DNA of 64,000 bases from Adhaeribacter_A terreus (GCF_042657365.1 NZ_JBHSKT010000011.1:46244-110243); one strand, 5' to 3'. Counted from the first letter of the stretch, positions 24,775-34,271 are shown. Notes: a model not told the origin generated them from the letters alone. Program-made: numbers and translations.

Positions 24775-25848
24775 ATGCGCTTTCGTCAATTTGCTTTCCG
24801 GTACCTGGTTGCTCTGAGTTTTGGTGCTTTCGTTTTTTCCAGCTGCTCTACCGACCTCGACCCTAATGCCGAATACAAAGAGGTTATGGTTATGTATAGC
24901 ATTCTGAACCAGGAAGATACTATACATTACGCCAAAGTAAACAAAGCATTCCTTAACACCAACTCCAACGCTTTAACTATTGCCGCCACCAACCCGGATT
25001 CTACAACTTATCCGGAAGAAGGGCTAGTTGTAAAACTGGAACGCCTGAGCACCAAAGACAGCTCGGTTCTAAATTCCTACCCGATGGAGCGTTTTGTCAG
25101 CACGAACAAGGAAGCTGGTACATTTTTCGGCCCAAGCCAGGTGCTTTACCGTACCAAACCAAATCAGCCGGGCCCGTTAACCGATGAAAATGCGATCTAC
25201 CGTGTTGTAGCCACAAACCCTAAATCTGGATTAACTACCAGCGGCGCGACGCAGTTGGTACAACGTAACGAAAGCAGCCGGAGCCAGCGTTTCAGCATTT
25301 TCAAAGTAAGTTACATCAGCTCAGGTTATCCTCCGCTCGACCAGATAGATACCAGCAAATACGAACCTGAAAAACTGAACCGCGTTGAATTCCGTGGCCC
25401 GGTAAATGCTTCTATCTACTCCGTAAAACTAACATTCAACTATGTAGAATCCGACGGCGTTACTTCTCAGAAAAAGCAACTTTCGTGGTATATCCGCAAC
25501 AATTTCCTGCAAGAAGCCAAAGAGATCAGATTCGATGTAGAAGACCGCCTGTTCTATACCAACCTGCTGAATATGATAGATACCAGCCAGGATAAACCCG
25601 GAACCGTGCGTACCGCCGGCGATATTCTGGTAACTGTAACCGCAGGTTCAGAAAGCCTTGCTACCAATTTCCGTATTAACAATTCCTTCTCTATTTTTTC
25701 GCAGGTAAAGCCCGAATGGGATAATATTAAAAATGGCACCGGCCTGATCGGGGCGCGGGTACAGCGCGTAGTTAAAACGCGTTTAAGCCAGGCCGCTTTG
25801 GCGGAACTGATCAACAACAGCCAATATCAGAAACTGAAATTCAAGTAA
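24775..25848 (+). CDS. DUF4249 lipoprotein
   Basis: 357 residues from the ATG at 24775. An N-terminal signal ends in a lipobox (VFSSC), so the mature protein is lipidated, then DPNAEYKEVMVMYSILNQEDTIHYAKVNKAFLN (read in parts), the typical start of DUF4249. The rest is beta-rich. The family is Bacteroidota-specific and often adjoins TonB receptors; here it stands alone before dnaK. It is probably surface or periplasmic; function unknown. Confidence 0.8.
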   Translation: MRFRQFAFRYLVALSFGAFVFSSCSTDLDPNAEYKEVMVMYSILNQEDTIHYAKVNKAFLNTNSNALTIAATNPDSTTYPEEGLVVKLERLSTKDSSVLNSYPMERFVSTNKEAGTFFGPSQVLYRTKPNQPGPLTDENAIYRVVATNPKSGLTTSGATQLVQRNESSRSQRFSIFKVSYISSGYPPLDQIDTSKYEPEKLNRVEFRGPVNASIYSVKLTFNYVESDGVTSQKKQLSWYIRNNFLQEAKEIRFDVEDRLFYTNLLNMIDTSQDKPGTVRTAGDILVTVTAGSESLATNFRINNSFSIFSQVKPEWDNIKNGTGLIGARVQRVVKTRLSQAALAELINNSQYQKLKFK

Positions 25849-25870
25849 AAAATTTCAGCTTTTGGCTGAG

Positions 25871-25914
25871 AAAACGCGCTATTGTGACAATCTGTCACGG
25901 TAGTGCGTTTTTTT
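25871..25914 (+). terminator. Terminator after the DUF4249 gene
   Basis: Interrupted stem aaaacgcgctattgtgaca / tgtcacggtagtgcgtttt followed by ten T residues. The arms recall the motif core (CGCTAT, GGTAG) but lack its tail. Confidence 0.8.
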
Positions 25915-26003
25915 TTTGGTTGGCATAGCTGTTGATAAACCATTTTCGTATTCAGAATTCCTGATATAGAAACCTTAGATATTTAAAAACTAAATAAAAC
26001 ATA

Positions 26004-27926
26004 ATGGGAAAAATTATAGGTATTGACTTAGGAACTACCAACTCCTGCGTGTCCGTAATGGAAGGTAACGAACCAGTGGTAATTCCAAACAGTGAAGGGC
26101 GCCGTACAACGCCTTCCATTGTGGCGTTCCTCGATAATGGCGAACGCAAAGTTGGTGATCCGGCTAAACGCCAGGCAATTACCAACCCGAAAAAGACACT
26201 TGCTTCTATTAAACGTTTCATGGGCCATACCTTTGATGAAGTTAGCTCAGAGCACGTTTCTTACGAAGTAGTAAAAGGACCAAATAACACGGTTCGGGTA
26301 AAGATCGATGACCGCGAGTATTCACCGCAGGAAATCTCTGCCATGGTGCTTCAGAAAATGAAAGCTACCGCCGAAGATTACCTGGGCACAACAGTTACCG
26401 AAGCAGTAATTACCGTTCCTGCTTACTTCAACGATGCGCAACGCCAAGCTACCAAAGAAGCTGGCGCCATTGCCGGTCTGGATGTAAAACGGATCATTAA
26501 CGAACCTACGGCTGCTGCCCTGGCTTACGGTTTAGATAAAAAACATAAAGATCAGAAAATTGCAGTATTCGACTTAGGTGGCGGTACTTTCGATATTTCT
26601 GTACTGGAACTTGGCGATGGCGTTTTCGAAGTGCTTTCTACCAACGGCGATACGCACTTAGGTGGCGACGACTTCGACCAGAAGATCATTAACTGGTTAG
26701 CCGATGAATTTAAGAACGACGAAGGCATTGACCTGCGTCAGGACCCGATGGCTTTACAGCGTTTAAAAGAAGCGGCTGAAAAAGCGAAGATCGAACTTTC
26801 TTCTTCTAACGAAACCGAAATTAACCTGCCATACATCATGCCGGTTAATGGTATTCCGAAGCACTTAGTACGCAAACTGAGCCGCTCTAAATTTGAGCAA
26901 TTAGCCCACGACCTGATCGACCGTGCCATGGAGCCTTGCAAAAAAGCCCTGAAAGATGCCGGTTTATCAGTGAGCGATATTGATGAAGTGATTCTGGTTG
27001 GTGGTTCGACCCGTATTCCTAAAGTTCAGGAAGAAGTAGAGAAATTCTTCGGCAAAAAACCTTCTAAAGGCGTAAACCCGGATGAAGTTGTGGCCGTTGG
27101 TGCTGCGATCCAGGGTGGTGTATTGACCGGTGAAGTAAAAGACGTTCTTCTGTTAGACGTTACCCCGCTTTCATTGGGTATCGAAACCATGGGCGGCGTA
27201 ATGACCAAACTGATCGAATCGAACACCACTATTCCTACCAAGAAATCGGAAACGTTCTCTACGGCTTCTGATAACCAGCCTTCGGTAGAAATTCACGTGT
27301 TGCAGGGTGAGCGCCCAATGGCCCGCGATAACCGCACCATCGGTCGTTTCCACTTAGATGGTCTTCCACCGGCACCACGCGGCGTTCCGCAAATTGAAGT
27401 AACTTTCGATATTGATGCGAACGGTATTCTGCACGTAACGGCAAAAGATAAAGCTACCGGCAAAGAGCAGAAGATCCGCATCGAGGCTTCTTCCGGCTTA
27501 ACCGAGCAGGAAATTGAGCGCATGCGTCAGGAAGCCCAGGCAAATGCTGAAGCTGATAAGAAAGCCAAAGAAGAAATTGAGAAAATGAACGCAGCTGACA
27601 GCATGATCTTCCAGACGGAAAAACAGCTGAAAGAATACGGCGACAAACTTTCTGAGCCAAACAAAACGGCTATTGAAGGTGCTTTAACTGAACTGCGTAC
27701 GGCACATAGTTCTAAAGATGCAGCAGCTATTGACAGCGCGATGGAGAAGATCAACGCGGCATGGCAGGCAGCTTCGCAGGAAATGTATGCGGCAACGCAA
27801 GGCGGCAGCGCCGGACCTGATCCGAACATGGGCGGTGCTACCGGCGGTCAGCCAGGCGGCAACGGCCAGGGCCACGACAATGTAACCGACGTTGACTACG
27901 AAGAAGTAGACGGCGATAAAAAATAA
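26004..27926 (+). CDS. dnaK: Chaperone DnaK (Hsp70)
   Basis: 640 residues, full length. ATPase domain with GIDLGTTNSCVSVMEG, AYFNDAQRQATKEAG, IAVFDLGGGTFDIS and VGGSTRIPKVQ; substrate-binding domain from about 390; Gly-rich tail ending VDYEEVDGDKK (EEVD-like). It folds nascent and stress-denatured proteins with DnaJ and GrpE, which are not in this window. I see no CIRCE-type inverted repeat upstream. The stop codon merges into a motif copy and the terminator. Confidence 0.98.
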   Translation: MGKIIGIDLGTTNSCVSVMEGNEPVVIPNSEGRRTTPSIVAFLDNGERKVGDPAKRQAITNPKKTLASIKRFMGHTFDEVSSEHVSYEVVKGPNNTVRVKIDDREYSPQEISAMVLQKMKATAEDYLGTTVTEAVITVPAYFNDAQRQATKEAGAIAGLDVKRIINEPTAAALAYGLDKKHKDQKIAVFDLGGGTFDISVLELGDGVFEVLSTNGDTHLGGDDFDQKIINWLADEFKNDEGIDLRQDPMALQRLKEAAEKAKIELSSSNETEINLPYIMPVNGIPKHLVRKLSRSKFEQLAHDLIDRAMEPCKKALKDAGLSVSDIDEVILVGGSTRIPKVQEEVEKFFGKKPSKGVNPDEVVAVGAAIQGGVLTGEVKDVLLLDVTPLSLGIETMGGVMTKLIESNTTIPTKKSETFSTASDNQPSVEIHVLQGERPMARDNRTIGRFHLDGLPPAPRGVPQIEVTFDIDANGILHVTAKDKATGKEQKIRIEASSGLTEQEIERMRQEAQANAEADKKAKEEIEKMNAADSMIFQTEKQLKEYGDKLSEPNKTAIEGALTELRTAHSSKDAAAIDSAMEKINAAWQAASQEMYAATQGGSAGPDPNMGGATGGQPGGNGQGHDNVTDVDYEEVDGDKK

Positions 27927-27954
27927 AAACCGTATGGTTTTAAGCTAAAAAAGT
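27925..27954 (+). repeat. Dispersed motif, copy 17
   Basis: Core CCGTATGG, spacer TTTTAAGCT, tail AAAAAAGTC. It begins within the dnaK stop codon, and its tail is the left arm of the terminator. Confidence 0.85.
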
Positions 27955-27988
27955 CCCGGAGAGGTTTCTCCGGGACTTTTTTTTTTGA
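27951..27988 (+). terminator. Terminator of dnaK
   Basis: Twelve-bp stem aagtcccggaga / tctccgggactt with a four-base loop and a run of T. Confidence 0.92.
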
Positions 27989-28000
27989 AGTTTCTCAAAT

Positions 28001-28029
28001 AAAACGGTAGGTAATTACTCTAAAAAACT
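28001..28029 (+). repeat. Dispersed motif, copy 18
   Basis: Core CGGTAGGT, tail TAAAAAACT. The stop codon of the leftward DUF5329 gene (28015-28017) lies inside it. Confidence 0.75.
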
Positions 28030-28425
28030 ACTCTGAAGCTCGATCCGTTTCAGTTCCTGATTAAGAAAATCGCCGCACTTAATCGTACTCCCATCTTTCA
28101 GGCGGATCTGGTACGGTTCATCGGTTTTGGAAAAAGTGGCTAGCCGATCTACAAAGCCATGCGCGGTTTTCACTTTCTTTTTATGCTTGTTCCATTTGCT
28201 CAATAAATGATCCGCAGCTTTATCCGGGGAATATTCGTTGCCGTTCCGGATAAATACTGAACCAGAAAGATGCCGGAGGTAGTTGATCAGGTGGTTTACT
28301 TTTTCTTCTTCGGTCATGTTTACAGATTGCGAGACCTCCGTTTTTTCCTGATCCGAAGCATGCTGGGCTAAAGCAGCCTGATAAGTTCCCGAAACCAGTA
28401 TAATAAAAATAAGTAGCTTTTTCAT
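28015..28425 (-). CDS. DUF5329-like periplasmic protein, paralogue 1
   Basis: 136 residues from the ATG at 28423-28425, which opens a signal peptide (MKKLLIFIILVSGTYQAALAQ). Core of the DUF5329 (YfeK-like) family: EEEKVNHLINYLRHLSGSVFIRNG (read in parts), AADHLLSKWNKHKKKVKTA, FVDRLATFSKTDEPYQIRLKDG. It is exported, with no known activity. A paralogue lies 250 bases away in the same orientation. Confidence 0.75.
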   Translation of the reverse strand: MKKLLIFIILVSGTYQAALAQHASDQEKTEVSQSVNMTEEEKVNHLINYLRHLSGSVFIRNGNEYSPDKAADHLLSKWNKHKKKVKTAHGFVDRLATFSKTDEPYQIRLKDGSTIKCGDFLNQELKRIELQSSFLE

Positions 28426-28594
28426 TGGCTTGCAAATAAATGATCTGGCAGGCACTTCAATAAAAAAATGGCTACCCAATATTATTTACTTCCTTGATTT
28501 TCAGTTTGTTGTTGAACTACCTAAGTTTTTATGCTACTTTACTAAATTACGACGTCAATTTCTTCTCCCGCATGTTTCTGCTCATTGTGGAAGT

Positions 28595-28624
28595 AAAATG
28601 GTAGGGTTTTAAAACAAAAAAGTC
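28595..28624 (+). repeat. Dispersed motif, copy 19
   Basis: Core TGGTAGGG, spacer TTTTAAAAC, tail AAAAAAGTCC, which runs into the hairpin at 28621. Confidence 0.85.
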
Positions 28625-28650
28625 CGGCCAAAAACTCGGCCGGACTTTTA
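28617..28650 (-). terminator. Terminator between the DUF5329 genes
   Basis: Stem aaaaagtccggcc / ggccggactttta with an eight-base loop. It lies between motif copies 19 and 20 and can close the leftward upstream gene. Confidence 0.8.
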
Positions 28651-28679
28651 AAAACGCTATACTTTTTGGGTAAAAAACT
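28650..28679 (+). repeat. Dispersed motif, copy 20
   Basis: Core CGCTATAC, tail TAAAAAACTC, ending one base before the stop codon of the leftward gene. Confidence 0.85.
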
Positions 28680-28680
28680 C

Positions 28681-29082
28681 TTACATCTTTTCAATGCGCT
28701 GCAATTCTTTCATTAACACATCGCGGCTTTTATACGTTTTGCCGTCTTTTAACCGGATTTGGTACGCTTCTCCTGAAAGGTAAGATTCCGAAGCCAGACC
28801 ATCTATAAATTCACGGGCCGTTTTAACGCGGTTACCGGCTTTTCTGCGCTTCATCTGCAAATGCTCTGCCGCAGCTTTAGCCGGGTACTCATCGCCGTTC
28901 CGGATAAAGGTAGCACCTTGCAAACCAGCTACATACTTTATCAACCGATTAATTTTCTCTTCTTCCGAAATGGTTTTTGTAACTGGTTTTGGCGTAGCAG
29001 CATTTGCCGCAGATTGAGCTAAAGCTCCTTCCGCAAAGCCAAAACTTAATAGCAAGAATGTAAAAAAAACGATCTTCTTCAT
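28681..29082 (-). CDS. DUF5329-like periplasmic protein, paralogue 2
   Basis: 133 residues from the ATG at 29080-29082 with signal peptide MKKIVFFTFLLLSFGFAEGA. It shares EEEKINRLIKYVAGLQGATFIRNG (in parts), AAEHLQMKRRKAGNRVKTAREFID, GEAYQIRLKDGK with the preceding gene. This copy is closer to the proteobacterial family core (LSGEAYQIRLKDG). Tandem duplicates; function unknown. Confidence 0.78.
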   Translation of the reverse strand: MKKIVFFTFLLLSFGFAEGALAQSAANAATPKPVTKTISEEEKINRLIKYVAGLQGATFIRNGDEYPAKAAAEHLQMKRRKAGNRVKTAREFIDGLASESYLSGEAYQIRLKDGKTYKSRDVLMKELQRIEKM

Positions 29083-29186
29083 ATATCTATAAAATGAATT
29101 TCTGAAATAAACACTGCCTGAAACCGGCTTTGCAACCATCTTGCCACAAAAAATAACAGGTTAGTAAATATATCAGGTTTCTGTAA

Positions 29187-29216
29187 AAAAACGCTATGGT
29201 TTGAGCTAAAAAAAAC
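29187..29216 (+). repeat. Dispersed motif, copy 21
   Basis: Core CGCTATGG, spacer TTTGAGCT, tail of eight A. Confidence 0.82.
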
Positions 29217-29217
29217 A

Positions 29218-29241
29218 AAAGCCGGAACAAAAAACCGGCTT
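29218..29241 (-). terminator. Hairpin behind motif copy 21
   Basis: aagccgg / ccggctt with a long A-rich loop. The T-run is only on the minus strand and no minus gene ends here. Confidence 0.4.
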
Positions 29242-29337
29242 CTGATCCCGGTTTCCCGGAAAGTATTTTAGTAAAATAAATTATTTCAGCCGGGCTTCAG
29301 GGGCAAAAAAAGAATTAATGCTCTCACCCAATAACTC

Positions 29338-29366
29338 AAAAACGCTACCTGTACCCACCTGAAAAA
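29338..29366 (+). repeat. Dispersed motif, copy 22
   Basis: Core CGCTACCT, spacer lacks the T-tract (GTACCCACCT), tail GAAAAAC; a weaker match. Confidence 0.6.
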
Positions 29367-29620
29367 CAAACACCTATAACAGGCAATCTCACAAAAGTAT
29401 TGCACTAAGATTTAATAACAAATACCTAGTTCTAGGTATTTTTCGGGTTAAAAACCCGGCATTCTCAATTTTCGTCTGCCAAGAATTGTATTATAATTTC
29501 AAAGGTTTATACACAACCATTTTAAAACTGACCAAGATCATGTTCCGGAGTGACTGGTTCCATAGCAAGTCGAAATGCAGGTTCCTAATTTTGAATCGCT
29601 AATAACCTGATTTACACCCC

Positions 29621-30880
29621 ATGAAAGAACTGAGCATGCACTGGGAAAAATTTTCGCACGACGCCATAAACTTGCGGATAGAAGAAGCATTGCGCCAAAA
29701 TATAGATCTGCACAAAGAACCAGTGCTCGGTATTCCGGGAACATACCTCGACCAGGAAGAATTTTACGAAGACGCCCCTTTTCTGCAGGATGCTCCGTTT
29801 TTGCGTACGCTTATTGCCAACCCAAACCATATTGGCTGCCACACGCTCAGTAACGAACATTTAAGCTATTTCCGCGGTACTCAAAAGCTGGAAATTGACC
29901 TGATAAAGATCTGCGCCGAACAAATATTTGGCGGCGAAACCAACCAGCAGGACGGCTACGTAACACCTGGTGGCACCGAAGCCAATATTCAGGCCATGTG
30001 GATCTACCGCAATTATTTCATGCGCGAAAAACAGGCAAAACCAAACGAGATCGCCGTAATTTTTTCCCAGGACAGTCATTATTCCATGCCGAAGGGCGTA
30101 AACTTATTAGGCCTTACATCACGCATCCTAAAAGTGACAGATGCCTCCCGCCAGATAGAAATGGAAGACCTGGAACTCGCCATAAATGAATTGCAGGCGA
30201 AGGGCGTAAAGCATTTTATCTTCATTCTGAATCTTTCTACCACCATGTTCGGCTCGTTAGATGACATTGATGCCATAACGACCCTGCTGAAAACCCGCAA
30301 CGTAGATTTTAAACTTCACATCGATGCCGCTTTTGGTGGTTTTATTTACCCGTTCACGAATCCTGAAAATAAATTTTCGTTCCGCAACCCGGATATTACT
30401 TCCATTACTATAGATGCGCACAAAATGCTGCAAACGCCTTATGGCACCGGCATTTTCCTGATCCGGAAAAACTGGATGGAATTCGTTTGCACCGACGAAG
30501 CGCAGTATATTCCAGGTAAGGATTTTACGCTTTGCGGCAGCCGGTCCGGCGCCAACGCCATTTCTGTCTGGATGATATTGCGCACGCATGGTTCCGATGG
30601 CTGGCGCGTAAAAATGCAGATGCTCAACGACCGCACCACCCGCCTTTGCAATAAACTGAACGAACTCGGTATCAAATACTTCCGCAACCCGCACATCAAC
30701 ATCATCGCCATCCGGAGCAGCCATATTTCAACCCAGTTAGCCGAAAAGTACCACCTAGTAGCCGACACATATGAACGGGAAGCGAGCTGGTATAAAATTG
30801 TAGTAATGCCCCACGTACGCCAGGGCATTCTGGACCAATTTATAAGTGAATTGAAAGCCGAACAGGCAGTAATTGTTTAA
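29621..30880 (+). CDS. PLP-dependent decarboxylase (group II type)
   Basis: 419 residues. Fold-type I PLP motifs: GYVTPGGTEANIQAMW, FSQDSHYSMPKG (ring-stacking His), HIDAAFGGFIYPF (Asp to pyridine N) and SITIDAHKMLQTPYGTG, whose Lys binds PLP. It is related to aspartate/glutamate/tyrosine/histidine decarboxylases; I cannot tell the substrate. A kinase-like unknown gene follows in the same direction 148 bases away, so the two may or may not be one transcript. Confidence 0.88.
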   Translation: MKELSMHWEKFSHDAINLRIEEALRQNIDLHKEPVLGIPGTYLDQEEFYEDAPFLQDAPFLRTLIANPNHIGCHTLSNEHLSYFRGTQKLEIDLIKICAEQIFGGETNQQDGYVTPGGTEANIQAMWIYRNYFMREKQAKPNEIAVIFSQDSHYSMPKGVNLLGLTSRILKVTDASRQIEMEDLELAINELQAKGVKHFIFILNLSTTMFGSLDDIDAITTLLKTRNVDFKLHIDAAFGGFIYPFTNPENKFSFRNPDITSITIDAHKMLQTPYGTGIFLIRKNWMEFVCTDEAQYIPGKDFTLCGSRSGANAISVWMILRTHGSDGWRVKMQMLNDRTTRLCNKLNELGIKYFRNPHINIIAIRSSHISTQLAEKYHLVADTYEREASWYKIVVMPHVRQGILDQFISELKAEQAVIV

Positions 30881-30929
30881 GTGATTAAGTTTTGATAACT
30901 CACAAAAAGTCTTTTCGCCCTGCGGAAAG

Positions 30930-30959
30930 ACTTTTTTCATGTAAAAGCATAGCGTTTTT
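30930..30959 (-). repeat. Dispersed motif, copy 23
   Basis: Minus-strand copy, core CGCTATGC, spacer TTTTACATG, tail AAAAAAGTC. The sequence tcttttcgccctgcggaaagact beside it forms a hairpin that may end the decarboxylase transcript. Confidence 0.82.
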
Positions 30960-31027
30960 GGGCCAAAAAATTATACAACCAAGCGGAATTTCGTTAACTT
31001 TCAATCACCTGAAATTTAAAATTTGCC

Positions 31028-32077
31028 GTGCTCCAGATATCTAAGAAAAAACTGATCTACCCGGTTTCTGAAAGTCTGCAAAAATACCTGCATGCTTACG
31101 ACCGCCAGGTAACCTTGCCGGTACAGTACAGAGATCTGCTTCACTACACCGAATCATTTCCTTATTTCGATAAAAAAGGCATCGATACGCTCTGGCAAAC
31201 GGTAATGTACCACGAAGGGCAGCGGCAGGAATTAAATGATGGCCTGACCATGATCTATGCCTTGCTGAAAACGGATGGCGATGTTTCAGTAATGGAGCAC
31301 TTGGTGGTTTCCCGAATCGATTATTGTACTTTCGGCAATACCAATCCCTTCCGCGTGCAGATCACCAACCAGCTGAACGATAATTACGATTATTTTTACG
31401 TAAAACGGGCCGATGCTTCGCGGATCTACGGACTTGAACTGGAACATATCTTGTCTCCCAGCCGCATAAACTACCTCGTAAACGGCGAAACGCTGATAGA
31501 AGAACACATTGCCGGAATTCCGGGCGATGTTTTTATTAAAGATTACCTCGAGCTTCCGAATACCAATAAAGTTCGCATTGCCAAGGAATTTGTGAAGTTC
31601 AATGAACGCTGCTTTATCCGGTTACTCGGCGATATGCGGTCTTATAATTATGTGATAGACGTTACCCCCGATTTCGAAGACGAACAATACCGGATCCGTT
31701 CCATAGATTTTGACCAGCAGAGCTACGAAGGCCAGAAAAAGATGTACCTGCCCCAGTTCTTTAAAGAAAACAACAAAATGGTTGACCTGGTAATAAAGCT
31801 GCTGAACCCGCAAACCATGCAGCAATACCAAAGCGAGGAACGCACATCGTTGTTTCATCGCTTAAGATCGGCGCGTTATCGGTTAAAAGATCTGGTAGAT
31901 ATTATGCGCACCGATACTATTTCTACCCCGGAAAAGATCAGGCAACTGCAGCAGGAACTAGCCCAGCATCACAACGCCCCGGAATTTCTGAAATGCGAAA
32001 ACATGGGTGAAATTGTGCGGTTGCAGTTAAAAACCATTCTGTCGCGCGAGCCGCGAATTAAGCAAAAACGCAAATAA
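31028..32077 (+). CDS. Unknown protein with kinase-like residues
   Basis: 349 residues from a GTG (31028). No family was recognised at first sight. Reading it against protein-kinase-like folds, I see YVKRA (Lys126), an acidic EEHIAG (158-163), GDMRSYNYVID (201-211: GD then N207) and IRSIDFDQQ (Asp227-Phe-Asp), in the order of the beta3 Lys, helix Glu, catalytic loop and DFD/DFG-type metal site of aminoglycoside-phosphotransferase/HipA-like kinases. The C-terminal third is helical and charged. No signal peptide or membrane segment. The kinase idea is inference. Confidence 0.55.
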   Translation: MLQISKKKLIYPVSESLQKYLHAYDRQVTLPVQYRDLLHYTESFPYFDKKGIDTLWQTVMYHEGQRQELNDGLTMIYALLKTDGDVSVMEHLVVSRIDYCTFGNTNPFRVQITNQLNDNYDYFYVKRADASRIYGLELEHILSPSRINYLVNGETLIEEHIAGIPGDVFIKDYLELPNTNKVRIAKEFVKFNERCFIRLLGDMRSYNYVIDVTPDFEDEQYRIRSIDFDQQSYEGQKKMYLPQFFKENNKMVDLVIKLLNPQTMQQYQSEERTSLFHRLRSARYRLKDLVDIMRTDTISTPEKIRQLQQELAQHHNAPEFLKCENMGEIVRLQLKTILSREPRIKQKRK

Positions 32078-32166
32078 GTTCAGCATTGAAATACTGAACT
32101 AAGCTAAACCTTCACTACTATTTTGGTTGCAGGCATTTAATAAATCATTTCTTTAAGATAACCCTA

Positions 32167-32200
32167 TTGTTACTTTATTTCAATTAACAAAGTATCTTTG
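32167..32200 (+). promoter_or_regulatory. Canonical Bacteroidota promoter
   Basis: TTG (32167-32169), 23 bases, TATCTTTG (32193-32200), 21 bases before the ATG of the barrel gene. Confidence 0.7.
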
Positions 32201-32221
32201 GGCGCATTAAACACCCATTAC

Positions 32222-33508
32222 ATGAACAAAATTTTACCTATCGTACTTTTCCTTTGTCTTGCTTCTACCTGTTTTGCTCAAAAAGATTTCCGCCCAGGTT
32301 ATATCGTTACGCTGCAAAATGATACGCTTCGCGGATTCGTAAATTATAAAGGTGATACTAAAAGTGCGCTGGAATGTGCTTATAAAGTTTCTGAAAATGC
32401 TGAAAACCAGCCATTCAACCCAAATCAGATCATTAGCTATGGATTTATCGGCGGTAAAATCTATGAATCCAAAAGTGCTCCGATCGTTAATCGCAAATTA
32501 AACTTACTAAATCAATTTGAGGAAATTCCGGTAGCAGGAAACGGACCGGTTAGTTTTATGCAGGTATTGGTAAAAGGAACTGCCAGCTTGTATTTCATGA
32601 AAGATGCCAATGACCAGTCGCATTATTTTTTCCAGAAACTGGAAGAACCAATACAGGAACTGGTTTATTTACAAGCCAACATGACCAATCCCACAACCGG
32701 TTTGAAGTATCCTTATAAATCAAAACTTTATGTAGGAGCGCTTAAAGTCGCATTTAAAGATTGTACCTCCATTGGCCCCATAATAGATAAAACCGAACTT
32801 AAGCCGTCTCAATTAATAGATTTGTTTATAAAATATAACAAGTGCATTGCGCCTTCCAAACAAGTTATTAGTCACCACAGGTCAAAATCAGTTTTTACCT
32901 GGGGTTTAATGGCTGGTTTAAGCTTTTCACACCTAAACGTAAATATGGACTATCATTTCCTGGGTGCAGGAAAATATAACTCTAAAGCCTCGCCAACTGC
33001 CGCAGCTTTTGTAGATTTTACTTTACCATTTATTAACGATAAGTTAAGCATCAATAACGCCGTATTCTATTCCAAAAGAAGTTATACCGCTAATTACACC
33101 CATGCCTCTTCTGATTTAGCTTATTCAAATTACCGGGTGGCTTACGATTTTAACTACATTCGCCTCGAAACGGCATTACGCTATACGATGCCTGCTGCGA
33201 GATTTATTCCTTACGCCCAAGTAGGTTTAAGCAATAGCTTTATGCTAACCAATAACGAAGAGATCTCATCTACTAAATATTACCTTAATAATCCACCGGT
33301 TGAAAATCAGGATACTGACGTTTTAAGCCCAATACTACGCAAACACCAGCTTGGTTTTGTAGGAAGTGCTGGCCTGAAACATATTTTACCTAACAAGATG
33401 CCGGTATTTTTGCAAGCAAATTATGAGTTCAACACCGGGTTTACCAATGCTGTTGGCATAGGTACCAGAAGCCATAATACTGCAATTCTGGTTGGTGTAA
33501 GTTTCTGA
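32222..33508 (+). CDS. Outer-membrane beta-barrel protein with N-terminal extension
   Basis: 428 residues from the ATG at 32222 with signal peptide (MNKILPIVLFLCLASTCFAQ). Residues about 20-210 form a globular part (GYIVTLQNDTLRGFVNYKGD, QIISYGFIGGKIYES) and about 220-428 a PF13568-like barrel with alternating aromatic strands ending in IGTRSHNTAILVGVSF. This arrangement is frequent in Bacteroidota proteins of unknown role. It is a single gene with a strong promoter. Confidence 0.72.
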   Translation: MNKILPIVLFLCLASTCFAQKDFRPGYIVTLQNDTLRGFVNYKGDTKSALECAYKVSENAENQPFNPNQIISYGFIGGKIYESKSAPIVNRKLNLLNQFEEIPVAGNGPVSFMQVLVKGTASLYFMKDANDQSHYFFQKLEEPIQELVYLQANMTNPTTGLKYPYKSKLYVGALKVAFKDCTSIGPIIDKTELKPSQLIDLFIKYNKCIAPSKQVISHHRSKSVFTWGLMAGLSFSHLNVNMDYHFLGAGKYNSKASPTAAAFVDFTLPFINDKLSINNAVFYSKRSYTANYTHASSDLAYSNYRVAYDFNYIRLETALRYTMPAARFIPYAQVGLSNSFMLTNNEEISSTKYYLNNPPVENQDTDVLSPILRKHQLGFVGSAGLKHILPNKMPVFLQANYEFNTGFTNAVGIGTRSHNTAILVGVSF

Positions 33509-33650
33509 TAAGTATTTCTGGCGAAGTGACTAAAATTGTTTCGCACCAGCTTCAGGCTTTTTAAGTTAATGAAAGAAGGCTGTAGGTAAATTTGGTTGAA
33601 AACTTCTGACTAAAATATTAGACTTCAGGTCATTAATAATTCAATCCCTT

Positions 33651-34271
33651 ATGAAAAAGCATTTCTTCACTCCCTGGGTTTTAGTTTGCTTACGTGTTTT
33701 CCTTGGCTTTCTGTTTTTCACGGCTGGCATGAGTAAACTGGTTCCGGGTTTTCCGGGACTTATGGGGCCGGTCTGGCTTGAAGCATCGCTGGCAAAATAC
33801 GATCTGGCGCTGTTTGCAAGGTTTATTGCCTATTCGCAGATCCTGATCGGGTGGCTTTTACTTTCGCGCCGGTTTGCAACGTTGGGAGCTATTATGCTGC
33901 TGCCCATGCTCCTGAATATTCTGCTTATCACGATCTCACAAAACTGGAGAGGAACGCCGTACGTGGTCAGTGTTTTTCTGTTGATGAATATCTGGTTACT
34001 GGCCGCAGATTTCCACAAGCTAAAATTCCTGATCTCCGACGATGTAACTTCTCTTAAACCACAACAAATTGTCCGGCAAAAACCATTCGACGATAAATTG
34101 GTTTTGCTGGCTTTTATACCAATGTTTGCCGGTGCCGCCTTTGGAAAGACCAATGTGCAACTTGCCGTTACCTTCGTTGTAACGGGACTTTTTACCGGCT
34201 TACTCCTACCGTTTTTGTTTCAGCTTTTCAGAACCCGGAAACCCGGATCTGAGCAAATTCCGAATTCCTGA
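33651..34271 (+). CDS. DoxX-like membrane protein
   Basis: 206 residues with about six hydrophobic helices. The first helix has LRVFLGFLFFTAGMSKLVPGFPG, which matches DoxX/MauE-type four-helix proteins, then ARFIAYSQILIGWLLLSRRFATLGAIML (read in parts). It has a longer C-terminus with two extra helices. Inner membrane; some relatives serve in thiosulfate oxidation or quinone chemistry but most are uncharacterised. Its stop codon touches motif copy 24, and it converges with the TonB receptor. Confidence 0.7.
   Translation: MKKHFFTPWVLVCLRVFLGFLFFTAGMSKLVPGFPGLMGPVWLEASLAKYDLALFARFIAYSQILIGWLLLSRRFATLGAIMLLPMLLNILLITISQNWRGTPYVVSVFLLMNIWLLAADFHKLKFLISDDVTSLKPQQIVRQKPFDDKLVLLAFIPMFAGAAFGKTNVQLAVTFVVTGLFTGLLLPFLFQLFRTRKPGSEQIPNS

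Larger units (their letters stand above)
29083..29620. other. 540-bp intergenic region
   Basis: Region between divergent genes with two motif copies (29187, 29338) and a hairpin (29218-29241). No open frame or clear promoter was found. Confidence 0.6.
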
